This document shows, piece after piece, positions 11,854-24,290 of a stretch of DNA of 64,000 nt; the first letter of the stretch is position 1; each line of letters opens with the position of its first letter. This stretch comes from Quercus robur (taxonomy: Eukaryota; Streptophyta; Magnoliopsida; Fagales; Fagaceae): positions 18,451,656-18,515,655 of the forward strand of contig NC_065538.1 of the NCBI RefSeq assembly GCF_932294415.1, in the 5' to 3' direction. The position numbers were made by a program, and so were the translations under genes. The notes beneath the pieces are model-generated. The model saw nothing but the letters and a program-made list of their open reading frames with translations. It was not told the origin of the DNA and did not search any database.

Positions 11854-14848
11854 AATGGAAGAGCTGTGTTACATGGACTCTCTAGTCTGCTTTTGAACCC
11901 TTAACACTAAAGGGACCAATATGGAATGGATTAACAAGTTTTCAAAAGCACCACCAAAGTCACGCAACGTTTGGTCGTGCTCTTAGATGAATTATTCAAA
12001 GTTCGACACCCTCAGACGATATTCTCACACTTATTGCAGAGCGTTCAATCGACATCTCGGTTAGTTTTCTAAGTTTAACTTATTACGAGTTATTATCATG
12101 TCTGTTAGTGTGCATAGATTAAAATTAGTTGAATCGGGTTTCAAGAGTCCTTGCCCTGAATACTGCCAAGGAGAAACACACACATGGAGTACACCAACTC
12201 ACAAAGTAGTTCTATCAAAGGAACAACATTCAGAATAAATAAAGAAATCGTCATTTCTTACTAAAGCAAAAAGACAGTACAATGTACAATGAAAAACTAG
12301 AACCGGTCTGTGTCAAAGTTCACTACATGACCAAAAGAAAGGAAGATACAAGAAAATAAGTAAAAGCCGAGGAAGTAGGTCAGAGGAGAAGTTGGCTACA
12401 GCTCCAAGACCTTGTTCTTCTTCAAAGCTCTCACTTGCCCACAACTCAAACAGCGAAAGAGATCCAACTTGAACCTGACACCATTGAAGAAAAGGTGTAG
12501 GGAGTTGAAGGTGGTGGGGCTTTCTCTAAATATACGCCTACCGCAAAGCGGAGGCGCTGAGGGAGGAAAACCCTTCTTCTGCCGTACCAAAACTCTGGCA
12601 TGAACAGAACCTGCTTCGGATTTTGACTAAAAGAGGGGACGATTCTTTTCCCTCTCGGCGGAGAGGGAGTATTCTCCTGAATTTGTGCTTCCTGCGCCCA
12701 TGTCTTATGGTAGTAAGCCTCATGAAGACACGATGCTTCTGCGGCGGAGGAAGTTCTTTATTCCCAACCCTCGTTTTCAACATGTTATGCCAAGAAAGGA
12801 GAGCTCCGGATGTGGGGAGCGTGATGTGAGAGAAAACTGAAAGAAGGGGTGTTATATATAACGCAACCATCTCTCCCTCCTATTTATTTGAAAAGACAAG
12901 ATGATGGTAGTCAACTCATGCAGCGTCCCAAGGAGCACTACAGACAAAGTGGTCTTGGCTCAACTTCCAACATCGACTGCAACCACAAGATTAAAAAGCC
13001 TCGTAAAGGCGCATTTCGGTCATCGTGACATCAGAGAGTACCACGTGGCCAGAAGTTGCAGAAATATCTCTTAATTCATAGGCTAGGTGGATTCGTGGAC
13101 CCGGGGCCGCTTGGCGTAAGGGCCCCGGTACCTTGGCCGACGCGGAGCAGCGGCCATGGCCGAGGACAGTCACTTTTGGGCGAATCGGGAAATGCTCAAA
13201 GATAAGGGAAACCAAGTACTGGTGCGGACATTGGTCTCGGACAAAACCTAAGGCTCGCATGGTCCTCGGACCCATGCTAAAAGGTAAAACTCAATACCGA
13301 CAAAACCCAAGTCTCGGACTCATGCCTCCGAGAAAACTCAAGTACGTAAGATAAAACGTATAAGTCCTGAACAAAGCCCAGGTTTGGCAAAGTCCTCGGA
13401 CTTAAGCTTCTTTGGAAGTCAGCTGCCCTAATGAAGGGATTCTTTTCGGCTTAAATAATGGAAAAGGTTAATGCTCACGCCTCGTGGAGATGGCAGAGCA
13501 ACCTAATGATCGTCAACCTAAGGAGGCCATTCATCCGAGAGGTAACATGTCCTCGGGTAAATACTTCTCACACCTAATCGGACATTTGACACCCATCACT
13601 GCTAATTTTAAGATAAGTCTCATTCCTTACTGGTCGGACTGTTATATTGAATAATAATTTTGTTAAAATTATCGTGGCATCATTTTATCAACGATTACTT
13701 CGTCCTTAGTCATTATTGATTCAAATTCTATACTATTATGCCGAGCAGCGCTTTCGCATTTGTTAGAATATATAAACAAGACATAAGAAATAGAGTAACA
13801 CTATCTTTTATTAATATGAAAATTTGTTACAACGTACAAGGAAGGGCTTAAACAAGCCTATACAAAAAATGAACTGCAAAAACAATAACAATATCTGTAA
13901 TACAAATAAGTAAACCATCAGGTGTCTTTTGAATCTGCCTTCAAGGTCTCTCTGAAATCCATGCCTCAGTACTGCTCATATCAGGAGAAGAACCTTATAC
14001 AAAAATAATGAAGGACAAGGAAGAAGAATTGGAACACATGGAAGCACTCCAGCAAGCTCTTGTTGCTGAAGAAAGCAAGGGAAAAAGAAGATGGAGGACA
14101 TAAACGGGAAGGAGGAGAAGAAGAGTGAAGCAATGAAAAGAAAGTAAAAGGAGCAAAAGAGGGAGAAGGGGAGCCTAATTAGGTATGCTCATGAGAGAGC
14201 AGATGGAGATGACAAGGGAGGTTTTCGACTCAGTCACACCAGAAATGGGGTATGACGAGTCCCTGCTTCGGATTTTGGCTAAAAGAATGGGGAGACAAAC
14301 CTTGAGTCTCCACCATCCTTGTCCCGACCGAGCCATCTCAAGTTTCGTTAAGATATGGTGTTTCAGGGAAAGGAGGGATTCATTCATGGTTGATCACTGT
14401 GGTGGACGTGTTATCAAATGAGGGATAACCAGAGGGAAGAGGCGGATTCTGGGAAAAGTCTAAGGGATTCGCATATGAGAGAATCACCCTCTTATCTTCT
14501 CTCTTTATATAGGGGAAAAAGACGAGGGTACGTGACACGTTCCGATCCTCTAAGAAATCTGCTAGTAAATGCAAAACCGTTTCGTTTCTCCAAGCCATCC
14601 TTAACCGATAGAGTTAAGAGACCTCGTAAAAAGAAGACATTAAAAGCGCACTACGGCTATCCAAACGGAATAAACGCCTCATGCGTAGGTCAAGGGAATT
14701 GTCACGTAGACCGGCGCATTACTTGGGGAGGTGAGAAGTCGCTGACGTTGATCAAGGGCCGAACTTAATAAGCCGCAATAAAGTCTCGGTATTATCAAAA
14801 CCCACCTTTCCAACCGAAGAGTTGGATAGCAGGGTTTTGAGGGGCTAT
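11854..14848 (+). other. Interior of the LTR element, no recognised gene
   Basis: Short open frames occur on both strands, but none resembles a retroelement protein. Two internal segments resemble each other: CCTGCTTCGGATTTTG followed by CTAAAAGA occurs at about 12609 and 14263. At 13225-13400 there are degenerate relatives of the 80-bp repeat (GGTCCTCGGACCCATGC, GTCCTCGGACTTAAGC). Confidence 0.6.
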
Positions 14849-15461
14849 TGTGGGGCCCGACAACAGATGGGCCAGATCCACCTATTCACGGGGATACTTA
14901 AGGCCCAAGCCGAGGAGGATAGTAGTCCCAGCCCAATAAACACAAAGCACTAATGGGCCATAGAAGCCGCCGAGGAAGGTACAGCCCTCGGTTAGCCCAG
15001 AGCTACACTAAGGAAAGGGGCAAAAGTGGTATAGGGATAATCTTGTAAGAAATCTAAAATATCTAGGAAAGGCTGCCAATACTACCGGCCCTAGACAGAG
15101 CTTTGCCTCTCACAGAGTCGTGTTTCTTTGGCCTACTCAACCACTCCCAGCAACTCAGGTCTGAAACTGATGGGACAGGTGTCAGTCTTGGAAAGTCCGA
15201 CCCTACACGTGGACGAAGGAAATTGAATGCATGCTAATATAAAAGGAAAATATCCAACCTAAAGAAAGGGGGATTTCTCTGGAAAGAAGAAAGACCTAAA
15301 GGGGTGAACACCTCTAGATCATGCATGAACAACTCAACTAAACCACGGCTGAGTAAACATGGTTTAGCCTTTCGACCCCATTCTCTACAAATGATATTGT
15401 ACGGGTCCATTTACGTGTGAACCCAACCCTACCGTGGGCCCACGCGAACTGTGTCCCTACA
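14849..15461 (+). repeat. 3' LTR, 613 bp
   Basis: Read side by side, it is identical to the 5' LTR as far as I can see. It is preceded by the polypurine-like GAGGGGCTAT and followed by the target duplication ATAAC at 15462-15466. Confidence 0.93.
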
Positions 15462-16009
15462 ATAACATTTAACAATCAAAGAGAATAAATAATAAATAAA
15501 TAAATAAAACAATAACAACAACAACAATTTAAAAAAAAAAAAAAAAAAACTAAATCGCATTAACCCAAAATAGAGTTTTAAAGAATATAAAAAATTATCA
15601 ACCTAAAGTAGAGATGCAAGAAAAATAAAATAAATAAAAATACCCACCAAAAAATTTAGAGAGGGAGAGGGAACCTTTTTTTTTTTTTTTTGTGAGGAAA
15701 AACTATGCATAGAATAAAAGAGATAGTAACAAATTTATAGTAAGAGGGTGTGAATAAGAAGAGACAAAAATAAAGGAAGATGAAGGGAAAGAAGAAGAAT
15801 AATATTAATGTAGAGGGTAGTGGGAAGATGAAAAGGTAAGGGAGGAAAAAAGATTGAAGAAGTAGTGGAGAGATGAAATGGTAAGGGAGAGAGAAAGGTT
15901 GGAGAAGTGTAAATATTAAAAAAAAATAAATGTTAAAAATAATTAAAAGAAAATTGAAAAAAAAAACCCTACTTTTTTTTTTCCTTTAAACTAAAAAGGC
16001 TCACACAAA

Positions 16010-18205
16010 ACCCTAAAACTAAATTGAAAAGGTTTTGGATTGGGCTTGATAGTGGAACTAAATAAATAATAGGTGAGCTGGATTAATTATACAGATTTAT
16101 TATAAGGTGATAGTGGAAGTAAATAAATAAGTAGTGGGCTGCATTTATAGGACTGAAAATTGTAAAAATCATTTTAAAATTGTAGGACAAATTATATTTA
16201 AAAAAAAAAAAATTGAAGTGGCAGCTGATGTGACGCAATGTGAGAGCAGCAGCATTAAACGCTACGCTTTAGTTTTTTTTTTTCTCTCTTCCCGGGGCGT
16301 ACTAGGCCTGTAAGAACCCAGAATGCTGATTCTCTAAACTATATGATCTTTCTCCATGCTTATTATGCAATAGAGTTTTGTCCTTTCCATTTACCTCTAT
16401 AGGTCCTGCATAAAAAACACACTATACAATACACATATCTTCAAATAATTGTTAGTTTCTTAGATTAGGATATATATTTTAATACATATACAAATGAATT
16501 TCATGAGAATGATTCAGTCATGAGCATCCTGGCCCCAATTCTCATAGACTTAGTGCCTTTGCACAAGACTTATGGGATTTTGAACTCAAGTCGAAGTGGC
16601 TTTGTTTAGGCATTGCCTTCCAAGATAATTAGGTGAAAAGGATTTTTGTGGGAAAGAATGATATCTGATATGTGCATATTTTAGCATGTGTTTCTTTGGA
16701 GGCTAAGTGTGTCCAAGGCCCAAGTTGAAGTGAGGACCCCAGTAAAAAAGACTCAACTTTTGGCTGAGAAAAGGAAAACTAACAAGTTAGAATATATGTA
16801 TTGAACATTAAAAAAGCAGCAAAGGAAAACAATGTAATAAAGAAACACACGAAATAACTATTAAGGATCCTCCAATTACTATAAAATATTTCATTATTTT
16901 TCTTAATTGTGGATTACACTCACTAAGACGTGTTACAAGGTCCAAATAAGATCAAAAATTACAGACTTCGATGGCTATCTAAGCCTCTAAGACTTGCAAA
17001 GTTTGAATCCCTTTGAATCCAAGTATGTTCTGTAGTGGCTGTCTCTGGGATACCGGGCACTGTTTTCTATTTTCTTTGAGTTTTTGATAGAGTTTTCTCA
17101 ATAATTTTTGTTCTGATTCCCTATTATTGAATCCCCTTTCAATGTTGGCTGTCTTCCCCTTTTATAGTGTCATTTTAGAGTTCAGGGTACCACTAATTCT
17201 TCCCCCTTGGCTCCCTAGGTACCAGCGCCCCTGTTGTACCAGCCATTCTGACAGCTAATTTTTTCTCTGTTTCTCATAGTTTTCATCTTTTAGTCCTGTT
17301 TTCCTAAAAGCCACCTTGCACTTTCCATTCCGACATGTCCTTGGAGAGCTAAACTTCACCCTCTCTTCTTTCAAGGCTTTTTACCTTTTAGACTCAGCTT
17401 TTTAGCTGTCCTTCTTGCTGTCATTTTTCCCAAGTGAGCAAAATCCATTCCTGCTAATTTGAAGGTTTTCCCAGCCACATCTCTTTATAGTTCTTCATTC
17501 TGGGTTTCCCAAGGTACCAGCCTTTTGTTCATGAATTGTCATTCTTCAAGCTTTCTGGTTCTTTGCTGCACCAATGGGTGCTTGAGAAGGACATATCTAT
17601 TCTTCGTTTCTTGTATTTCGTGGTACCCCTTTTGAGCTGTCTCAATCTCACGTTAGTTGTGCTACACGTCTCGAGGATCTCGAGCCTCTGACAGCCTCTA
17701 GGTATCCCAGCCCAGTTCTTTCATTGGATTTTGCTGGATTTTTTAATGGTATTTTTGCTGGAAATCTAAACATACATAGGGCCTTAATGTTGATTCTTCT
17801 TGCTGCACGAATTGGGCCTTCTTTACTTTTTATGGAATGGGCTTTCTTGTGAAATTTTAGACCTCAACAAATTGAAAAGGTTTTGGGTTGGGCTTGATAG
17901 TAGAACTAAATAAATAAAAGATGGGTTGGATTAATTATACAAATTTATTATAAGGTGATAGTAGAAGTAAATAAATAAAGTAGAAGTAAATAAATAAGTA
18001 GTGGGCTAAATTTATTATAGGGTAATAGTGGAAGTAAATAAATAAGTAGCAGGCTGCATTTATAGGGCTGAAAACTATAAAAACCATTTTAAAATTGTAG
18101 GAAAAATTATATTTTAAAAAAGAAAAGAAAAAAAAGAGTGACGTGGCAGCTGATGTGATGCAACGTGAGAGTAATAGCATTAAACGTTACGCTTCAGCTT
18201 TTAGT
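16010..18205. repeat. Second local duplication flanking an LTR-like insert
   Basis: The segment from AAATTGAAAAGGTTTTGG to a GCATTAAACGCTACGCTT-like end occurs at about 16018-16270 and again at about 17870-18192. Shared features include TATTATAAGGTGATAGT, repeated GAAGTAAATAAATAAGTAG and GTGGCAGCTGATGTGA. The second copy has an extra internal GTAAATAAATAA expansion. Between the copies lies the unrelated, LTR-like block 16312-17869. Confidence 0.65.
16312..17869 (-). mobile_element. Possible solo LTR or LTR fragment, minus strand
   Basis: Read on the minus strand, the block opens TGTTGAGGTCTAAAATTTC at 17869. It has a CACTATAAAAGGGGAAG promoter-like motif near 17160, and could end GGGTTCTTACA at 16312. 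TG..CA ends and an internal TATA box suit an LTR. However, the five flanking bases do not match (AGGCC against AATTG), so the boundaries, or the whole call, may be wrong. It has no coding sequence. Confidence 0.4.
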
Positions 18206-19262
18206 AATATATAGATAATAGAAAGAATCTATTTAATTTTGTTTGCAAAAACCTTTTTTACATCCAGAACCAAGCATAGTCAGGATCTCGTTCAACCTTT
18301 CTTTTTTATTCCTATTAATCATAGGAAAAAAAAAATGTTAGTCTTGGCTAGAGGGTCGATGAGCAACTTACCTAGCTCCTCTATTAGCCTTTGAACATCT
18401 AAATATATTAACAAAATAAAAAATAGAAAAAATCTCTTTAATTTCATCTGCAAGAGCCTTTTTTACTTTCACAATCCAGCCTAGTTAGGACCTCACCGAG
18501 TCTTTCTTTTTTGTTCCTATGAATTATAGAAAAAAAAAATGTTAATCTTGGTTAGAGGGCTGATGCTCAACTTACCGGACTCTTGTGTTAGCCTTCAAAC
18601 AGTTAAATATATAAATAAAATAAATATATTTATAAAATAAATAATAAAAAAGATCTCTTTAATCTTGTCCACAACCCAGCCTAGTTAGGACCTTACTGAA
18701 CTTTTCTTTTTTGTTCTTATGAATCATAGAAAAAAAAAAAAAAAAAAGTTAATCTTGGTTAGAGGGTTGATGCTCAACTTACCTGGCTCCTCTATTAGCC
18801 TTTGAACGGTTAAAAATATATATAAAATAAATAGTAGAAAAGATCTCTTTGATTTTGTCCGCAACCCAGCCTAGTTAGGACCTTGCCAAGACTTTTTTTT
18901 TTTTTTTTTTTTTTTTAATTCTTATGAATCATAGAAAAAAAAAATGTTAATTTTGACTAGAAGGTCAATTAGCAGCGACTTACCCAACTCCTATATTAGC
19001 CTTTGAATGGCTAATGTGGACTCCTCACATATGGTGGGGGCTCGCATGTCCTATATAATTCTTAACATCCTAAATAATTTATAGAAGTAATAAATAAAAA
19101 GTAAATATATATGAGTTAAATAAATAATAAAGTAAACCTTGTTTCTTTCGTCCGCAAGAGCTTTTTTCATTTTCACAATGCAGCCTAGTTAGGACCTCAA
19201 TGAGCCTTTCTTTTTTGTTCCTATGATTCATGGAAAAAAATAATGTTAATCTTAGGTAGAGG
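18206..19262. repeat. Degenerate satellite of about 205 bp, block 2
   Basis: Same unit as at 1-1230. The marker CTCCTCTATTAGCC or a variant lies at about 18376, 18582, 18787 and 18988, about 205 bp apart. A-tracts vary between units. An unrelated insertion beginning GTGGACTCCTCACATATGG (about 19016) interrupts the last unit, and the array stops abruptly near 19262. Confidence 0.85.
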
Positions 19263-21770
19263 ATATTAGGTTATAGAACTAGAAAGATCCTTATAGAATT
19301 TGTGGAGGTGAGATCCCAGAAATCGTAATTGTGGGCTTGTTGGGCTCGAATCCTCAATTAATTTGTATTCCATTAAGGGTTTAGCATGGGAGGTCCCAAG
19401 AAAAGTTTGGCTAATAACTGATAATTTGAAAAGGTGGTACAATGATTTCCTGATGGTGACTATTCGAGGAGAATTTCAGACAGTCGAGATGTCCCTTTGG
19501 AAATCTGAGCTGGATCCCCTTCCCTAACTATTACCTTTTGATCTCTCACTGTTCACTCGTGTTTCTCTCCCCAGCATTATGTTCCAACCTCTTGCTCCTC
19601 CCCCTTGACCCTTTTTTATAAGCTTGCTTTTAGTGGGTTTGTCATGATTAGAGAAACTTTGGCGCATATGTGGGTCCCTCCACTTATAGAGCTCGGGTGG
19701 ATTCCTAAGTCTGGGCTACTGTTTTGGCACATCTAATCACACATTAGTGATAGGTCCCACATGCATGCCATGAAAATGATTTTCTAGTAAGTTGTGTTTG
19801 ACGCTAAATTTTTTGTTCAGTAGGAGGATTTCCCTAAGGCATTGCCTTCTTTCTTCGGGGATAGTGAGCTTTGTTCGGATATACATGCTGGGGACATGTG
19901 GATCTATGTTTTAACTCAACGTTCATTAGATTTAGGCCAAACCTAAATTTACTGACCCCAAGCTTGGGCCTAGTATGGGCTAAGCTCTTATTAAGCCCCA
20001 AGCTTGGGCCTAGTATAGGCCAAGCTCTTGTCCATCTACAATAGCCCCCACGATCCCATCTCCAATTCATGGTGAGGGGATCGTGGTTGTGACCCCAGCA
20101 TCTTGGGACGTGCTCCGCTATAACCGTCATGTCTTGGTGACACCAAGCGTTAGATAATAAATGTGCCAAATTTGACAACTTCCCCTTCGCACGCTTCGTG
20201 ACAGTTGTCATGGTTCAATAATCATGATTGCCTGTCCGTTGAGTTCCCGAGGTACACAGAGATCGAGCGACAGCGTGGGCGGTAATTTTCCCACCTATTG
20301 CTCTAATTCCTCCCCTATAGATACTCCCTTGAGACTCTAGTTTCATTTCTTTTATTTCTTTGCTCTAGCCTTTCACTCTTTTATTGCCTCTCTCTCTTTT
20401 CTTGCTTAGAGCGTTCCTATTGAGACCACTTGCCCATCCCCTGTAAGTATACTCATCCTTTCTCATTTCCATATTCTTTGGGTACTTATGGGTAGATTTG
20501 CTAGGTTAGTAGACACCCCTGAGGTTGTGGCTAAGTATCACATCCCTCATGATGTTTCCTTCAAGATGCTATAGCCGAACAGTGGGAACCAAGGGCTATT
20601 TTTGTTCCTTTAATAGTCATAATAGAAGGTGGGGTTAGGTATCCTTCCTCTCAACTAGGGTGCCTTGGACTTAGACTTGCCTTGCAGCTGATCATCCTCT
20701 AGTCTTTTGTACTCCTCTACCCTTTCCATCAGCCCATGCATATCTATGACGAGCTAAAGGGTGAGTGAGGTCTTGAGTTCGGCTTAATGGAAACGCCGAC
20801 TTTAAAGGTGCTGGCTACCACTCCCCCATTGTTTCCCCTAATCTCGTGGTATAATTCCCACTATCGGTCTAAGTATGCCCTAAGGGTCTCCTCTTCCATG
20901 GACATACTAATCCAATGGCTTTGGAACTTAGCTACAAGTCACGAAACCTTGCCCCAAATGTCCGGATCAATTTGTCATAATTGTGAATAAACCCCTTCTC
21001 CAGTCCATCAAACCATCTCATAGCTATAGGACCCAACTGGATGGGAAAATCTTACATATCAAGGTCTCGTTCTTAGAGTTAATGGCCATGTTTTGGTTAT
21101 AATGGCTGACGTGCTCCATGGGGTCAGACTTCTCATTATAGTTGGTAAATATGCGCTTCACGAACCTTTGTGGCATGTTTGACCTTTTGATGACCTAAAA
21201 AAATTGAGAACAAGAAATCTGCTACAAGGGGGGACTCATTGCATTGTTACCCTATTGTTACCCTATGTTGAGGGTTCACCCTATGTCCTTACGATCTGGA
21301 AGCTCCTCAAAGAAGTCTTTCTTTCCTCGATCCTCCACGGGGGGATTCTTTCCTATTATTCCTCTACAAAGGGGGACTCTATCTGGATCCTGTGCCTACT
21401 TACAGGGGATAGCGTCATTTCCCTATGTCTCCGTGAAGGGGAATTCAACCTCTCTTGATTCACACAATGAATCTCCTCGGTGTTTTGCCTCTACAAGAGG
21501 CCCCTTTCATTGGGCTTATCTTCGGTTGGTCCCTATTCTCCACGAGGATCCTCTTCTCCCGTTGCAACACTAGAACCTGAGCCCTTAGACGATCCATCTC
21601 CCCATCCCTGTTGTCTTGCGGAGTTGGTCGTCAACTTTTCCCTAAGGCGCGCGAAGGGAGAACCACTAGGGTTCCTCCTGGCCCTCTCTTCTTACCTCAA
21701 AATGTATCCTACAATCGAGAAGGTTCAAGAGCCCCATTCCTTCTTTAATTAGTCATCCTAACCCCAACTA
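19263..21770 (-). mobile_element. Degraded Ty3/gypsy-type retrotransposon remnant with gag
   Basis: On the minus strand, about 21175-20930 reads PQRFVKRIFTNYNEKSDPM, then EHVSHYNQNMAIN, then after a frameshift MRWFDGLEKGFIHNYDKLIR and TFGARFRDL. This is the pattern of plant gypsy gag (Retrotrans_gag). Further along that strand, GGGGGCTATTGTAGATGG at about 20050-20033 looks like a polypurine tract followed by an LTR start. A near-direct repeat with CAAGCTTGGGCCTAGTAT lies at 19960-20030. Frameshifts and stops are everywhere, and I could not identify polymerase domains. The outer limits are approximate; the left one is set where the satellite is broken. Confidence 0.6.
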
Positions 21771-22129
21771 ACTTCTACTACTGCTTAGTGGATTTTCGAC
21801 AAACTGCACCAATTGGTCATAAATACAAATACAAAAACCAAGTTAAAAGGGCTCCTTCTTAATGATCAACCATGATCTCACCAAAACACACCACACATTT
21901 CCTCTGAAACTTGGACTTCCTTTGGGAAAATTTTCCTCCCTAAAAAAATCATCCTTTTTATTGCAGAGTAGACACTATCTTACAACTCAATCACAGATTG
22001 GACAATCAATTCGCTTCGTGGAAGTAGAAAAGAATCCAAACTCAATGATAGCATTCCAAAATTTTTTGTCACTCTTTGGTTTATTGTGCTAACAACCACC
22101 TCTCTAACTCACAGGTACACACCAGCCTT

Positions 22130-22620
22130 TCATGATTTGCAGGTTTTGATCGACCAATTGATGGTGGTAATAATAGTAATCCTCTAGCTTGGCCTTATTG
22201 GGAGGAGTGGCAACTACTAATACAAGCCGAAACTACAAAGCAGTTGATCAGAGAGAAGAGCTTAGATTGCATAGGGAAAACCAGAGATGGAACTCAGGTC
22301 TTAAGAAGGGCTTTCACCACCACATCTAAAGACTGTCGCTCAGCAAGACTCATTGCAATTCGTGAAGCTCTAATCTGTGCAGCAGGCTTGGGCTTCCATA
22401 CAGTGGTCATTCTTAAAAGCATGTATAGATCCAACAACACTGGAAAAACAAAATGCACTGACCTTGGTGGACTGAAGCTATCCTAGATTATATTTATAAT
22501 ATTATACAGCAGAACTCTATGCTGATTTCTATTTTGTATGCTTCTAAGTTTATGTTTTCTGATTGTAGGAATCTAGCTACAATGGTAGCTAAACAATCTC
22601 CTCACATTATGACGTAACCT
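22130..22620 (+). mobile_element. Plant LINE fragment: RNase H-like domain (RVT_3 type)
   Basis: The translation includes RDGTQVLRRAFTTTSKDCRS, IAIREALICAAGLGFHTVVI and, later, FSDCRNLATMVAK. This is the pattern of the RNase H-like domain that follows reverse transcriptase in plant non-LTR elements. The frame is short and interrupted, and the end near 22620 leads into unrelated AT-rich sequence. Assignment to the domain is by motif memory only. Confidence 0.5.
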
Positions 22621-23090
22621 ATTATCTTTACCAGGTTTTAAAAAAAAAGCACATTGTGTATATAAATAAAAATATTCTAGGCACGCCCATATATAATATA
22701 TAACTAAAACAGAAAAACCCAAACGAAAGTTACAAAACCTACGGGTGGCTGGTACTACCACTACCCAACAAAACAAAACTTAAGAGTAGTAGTTAAAAAC
22801 CTAACGGCACACGCATAACACACACACAAAGAAGGTAAGATTACTGCAATCAGCCTTACATATCATCGTGAGGTGTTATCGTTTCAAACTAGAAAGATAC
22901 ACTAAATCCATTTTTATTGACTAGCAAAATTACCATTTTTTTCATGCATTTTGTAAATGTACATGAATCAAACACATGAACATAATTCCTGCCTCTAAGA
23001 TAAGGAACCAGTATTTATCAAACACATGCACTTAAGGTAAGCAGATATACACAAGTTATTAAGGGAAAAAAACTAAGTGAACACGCTTTA
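22621..23090. other. AT-rich intergenic stretch, nothing recognised
   Basis: No coding content and no clear terminal repeats. I looked here for the end of a capturing transposon (terminal CTRR with a hairpin, or inverted repeats) that would explain the adjacent gene fragments, and saw no convincing one. Confidence 0.4.
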
Positions 23091-23097
23091 AGCTAGC

Positions 23098-23548
23098 AAT
23101 TAGCTTTCGTTCCGTGCCCATTTCCACAGCTTCTGAACACCATTTGATCTAAGTGCCAAAACCCCAATGCCAGAATTTGCATATAGAAGTTGAACAACCT
23201 AAGTATAAACATAGGACAGAATGCATCATCAAGTATATAAACTTTATAATAAAAAGTCAAATATAGTAAAGTTGCAGAGAGTTGAGAGGTCACATTATAA
23301 CCAACCTGTGTATTAATTATTTTGAACTTTTAGTAAAATTTATAATACTTATTGAAAATATGGTATTAAATACAAGATACTTCACAAACCTTGCTGGAAG
23401 AATCTGTGCCTTCAGGCATGGCAAATAATCGGCACTGGACAGCATCCACAATTTCAGACAACTGCCAGGGTTTGGTTCTATCGGTTCCATCCTCCATGGT
23501 TCTTAGCTTTTCCATGCTTCTACCATTTGGATCAACTCCATTTTTCAA
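23098..23548 (-). pseudogene. TOPLESS-related corepressor fragment (WD40 region)
   Basis: Two minus-strand exon-like blocks. The block at 23390-23548 reads NGVDPNGRSMEKLRTMED, then KPWQLSEIVDAVQCRLFAMP, and ends AGCAAG|GTTTGT. The block at 23098-23198 follows an AG acceptor and reads LLYANSGIGVLALRSNGVQK then LWKWARNES before a stop. Both resemble consecutive exons of the WD40 domain of TOPLESS/TOPLESS-RELATED proteins, nuclear corepressors of over 1,100 residues that act with EAR-motif partners in auxin and jasmonate signalling. Only about 85 residues are present, with no N-terminal LisH/CTLH part and no clear acceptor for the first block. It is therefore a fragment and not a gene. Confidence 0.75.
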
Positions 23549-24290
23549 AGATATAAAAGTTTAGTTTTATATATATAAGTCTGAATAATTTTATTGAAAT
23601 GAGACAAGGCATACAAACAGAAGCACACCACAATAATCAGCAGACATAAATCACCACAAAAAAAAAAAGAAAAGAAAAAAAAGGGTGCTTTGGAGTTCGA
23701 CCCATTATTCTGAAGCATAGAAGAATGCAATTGTCTTACATAACTACAGTGTGACTACCAACTAAACAAATAACTGTCAAGATGTCTTCTGCGTCAAATT
23801 ATATGCATGGCCAGGGCAACATACAAAAAGGTAATTTATAGATTGAGCTAAGGCATTAAAGAGAGGCCTAAAAGGAAAGAAAAGCATAATCATAAAAAAT
23901 ATAACAGAATATGGCCCTAAATAGGGCTGATTGGAGAAGAAGGATTTATGTAGCCCACCAAAAATAGAAGCACTATACATTGCCCAAAGAGTATTTAGTG
24001 TACGCTCAAACATACTAGTTTAATTATGAACACTTCCTACAAAAATCTAATATTATACAATGTAGATTCTATATGATACTAAAGACATCTATGAATACTG
24101 ACCTCTTTTTTTTGATAGTTAAGAATACTATCTATATAGATATGTAAACTAAATGACACTTTATTTTTTATAAGACTTAACTGAAGAATACAAATTTTAG
24201 ATGCAAAGCTCCCTTGTTAAATGTATAACCAGATAATAAGAAAAGAAAGTGCATAACTTTTGTCCATGAGTAGTAAATTTGCAAAAGTAC

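Larger units (their letters stand above)
9712..15461 (+). mobile_element. Non-autonomous LTR retrotransposon (LARD-like), 5.75 kb
   Basis: Two direct LTRs of 613 bp (9712-10324 and 14849-15461) begin TGTGGGGCCC and end CCCTACA. They look identical throughout by eye. A 5-bp target duplication ATAAC flanks the element (9707-9711 and 15462-15466), and the empty site is kept at about 8919. After the 5' LTR, TTGGCGCCGTCTGTGGGGA resembles the primer-binding site of many plant Ty3/gypsy-type elements. Before the 3' LTR, TTTTGAGGGGCTAT is a plausible polypurine tract. The 4.5-kb interior has no recognisable gag, protease, reverse transcriptase, RNase H or integrase. Mobilisation would need proteins from another element. 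Identical LTRs mean a very recent insertion. LARD-like describes structure only; superfamily is unproven. Confidence 0.93.
9212..15745. repeat. Tandem duplication, copy 2, split by the LTR element
   Basis: Copy 2 runs 9212-9711, is interrupted by the LTR element, and resumes at 15462-15745, where it ends with the same ACAAATTTATAGTAA as copy 1. Comparing the copies gives the pre-insertion sequence and shows that the duplication came before the transposition. Confidence 0.8.

Noticed and set aside
10280-11904. Open frames of 400-520 codons over the 80-bp array
   Set aside because: They arise from the stop-free repeat in three rotating frames. The longest begins inside the LTR and crosses the primer-binding site, and the reverse-strand frames there have the same cause.
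12396-12870. Overlapping open frames on both strands inside the LTR element
   Set aside because: No retroelement motif, no similarity I recognise, and both strands are open over the same stretch.
16312-17869. Firm call of a solo LTR
   Set aside because: TG..CA ends and a TATA box are present, but the flanking five bases do not match, so I kept it only as a low-confidence feature.
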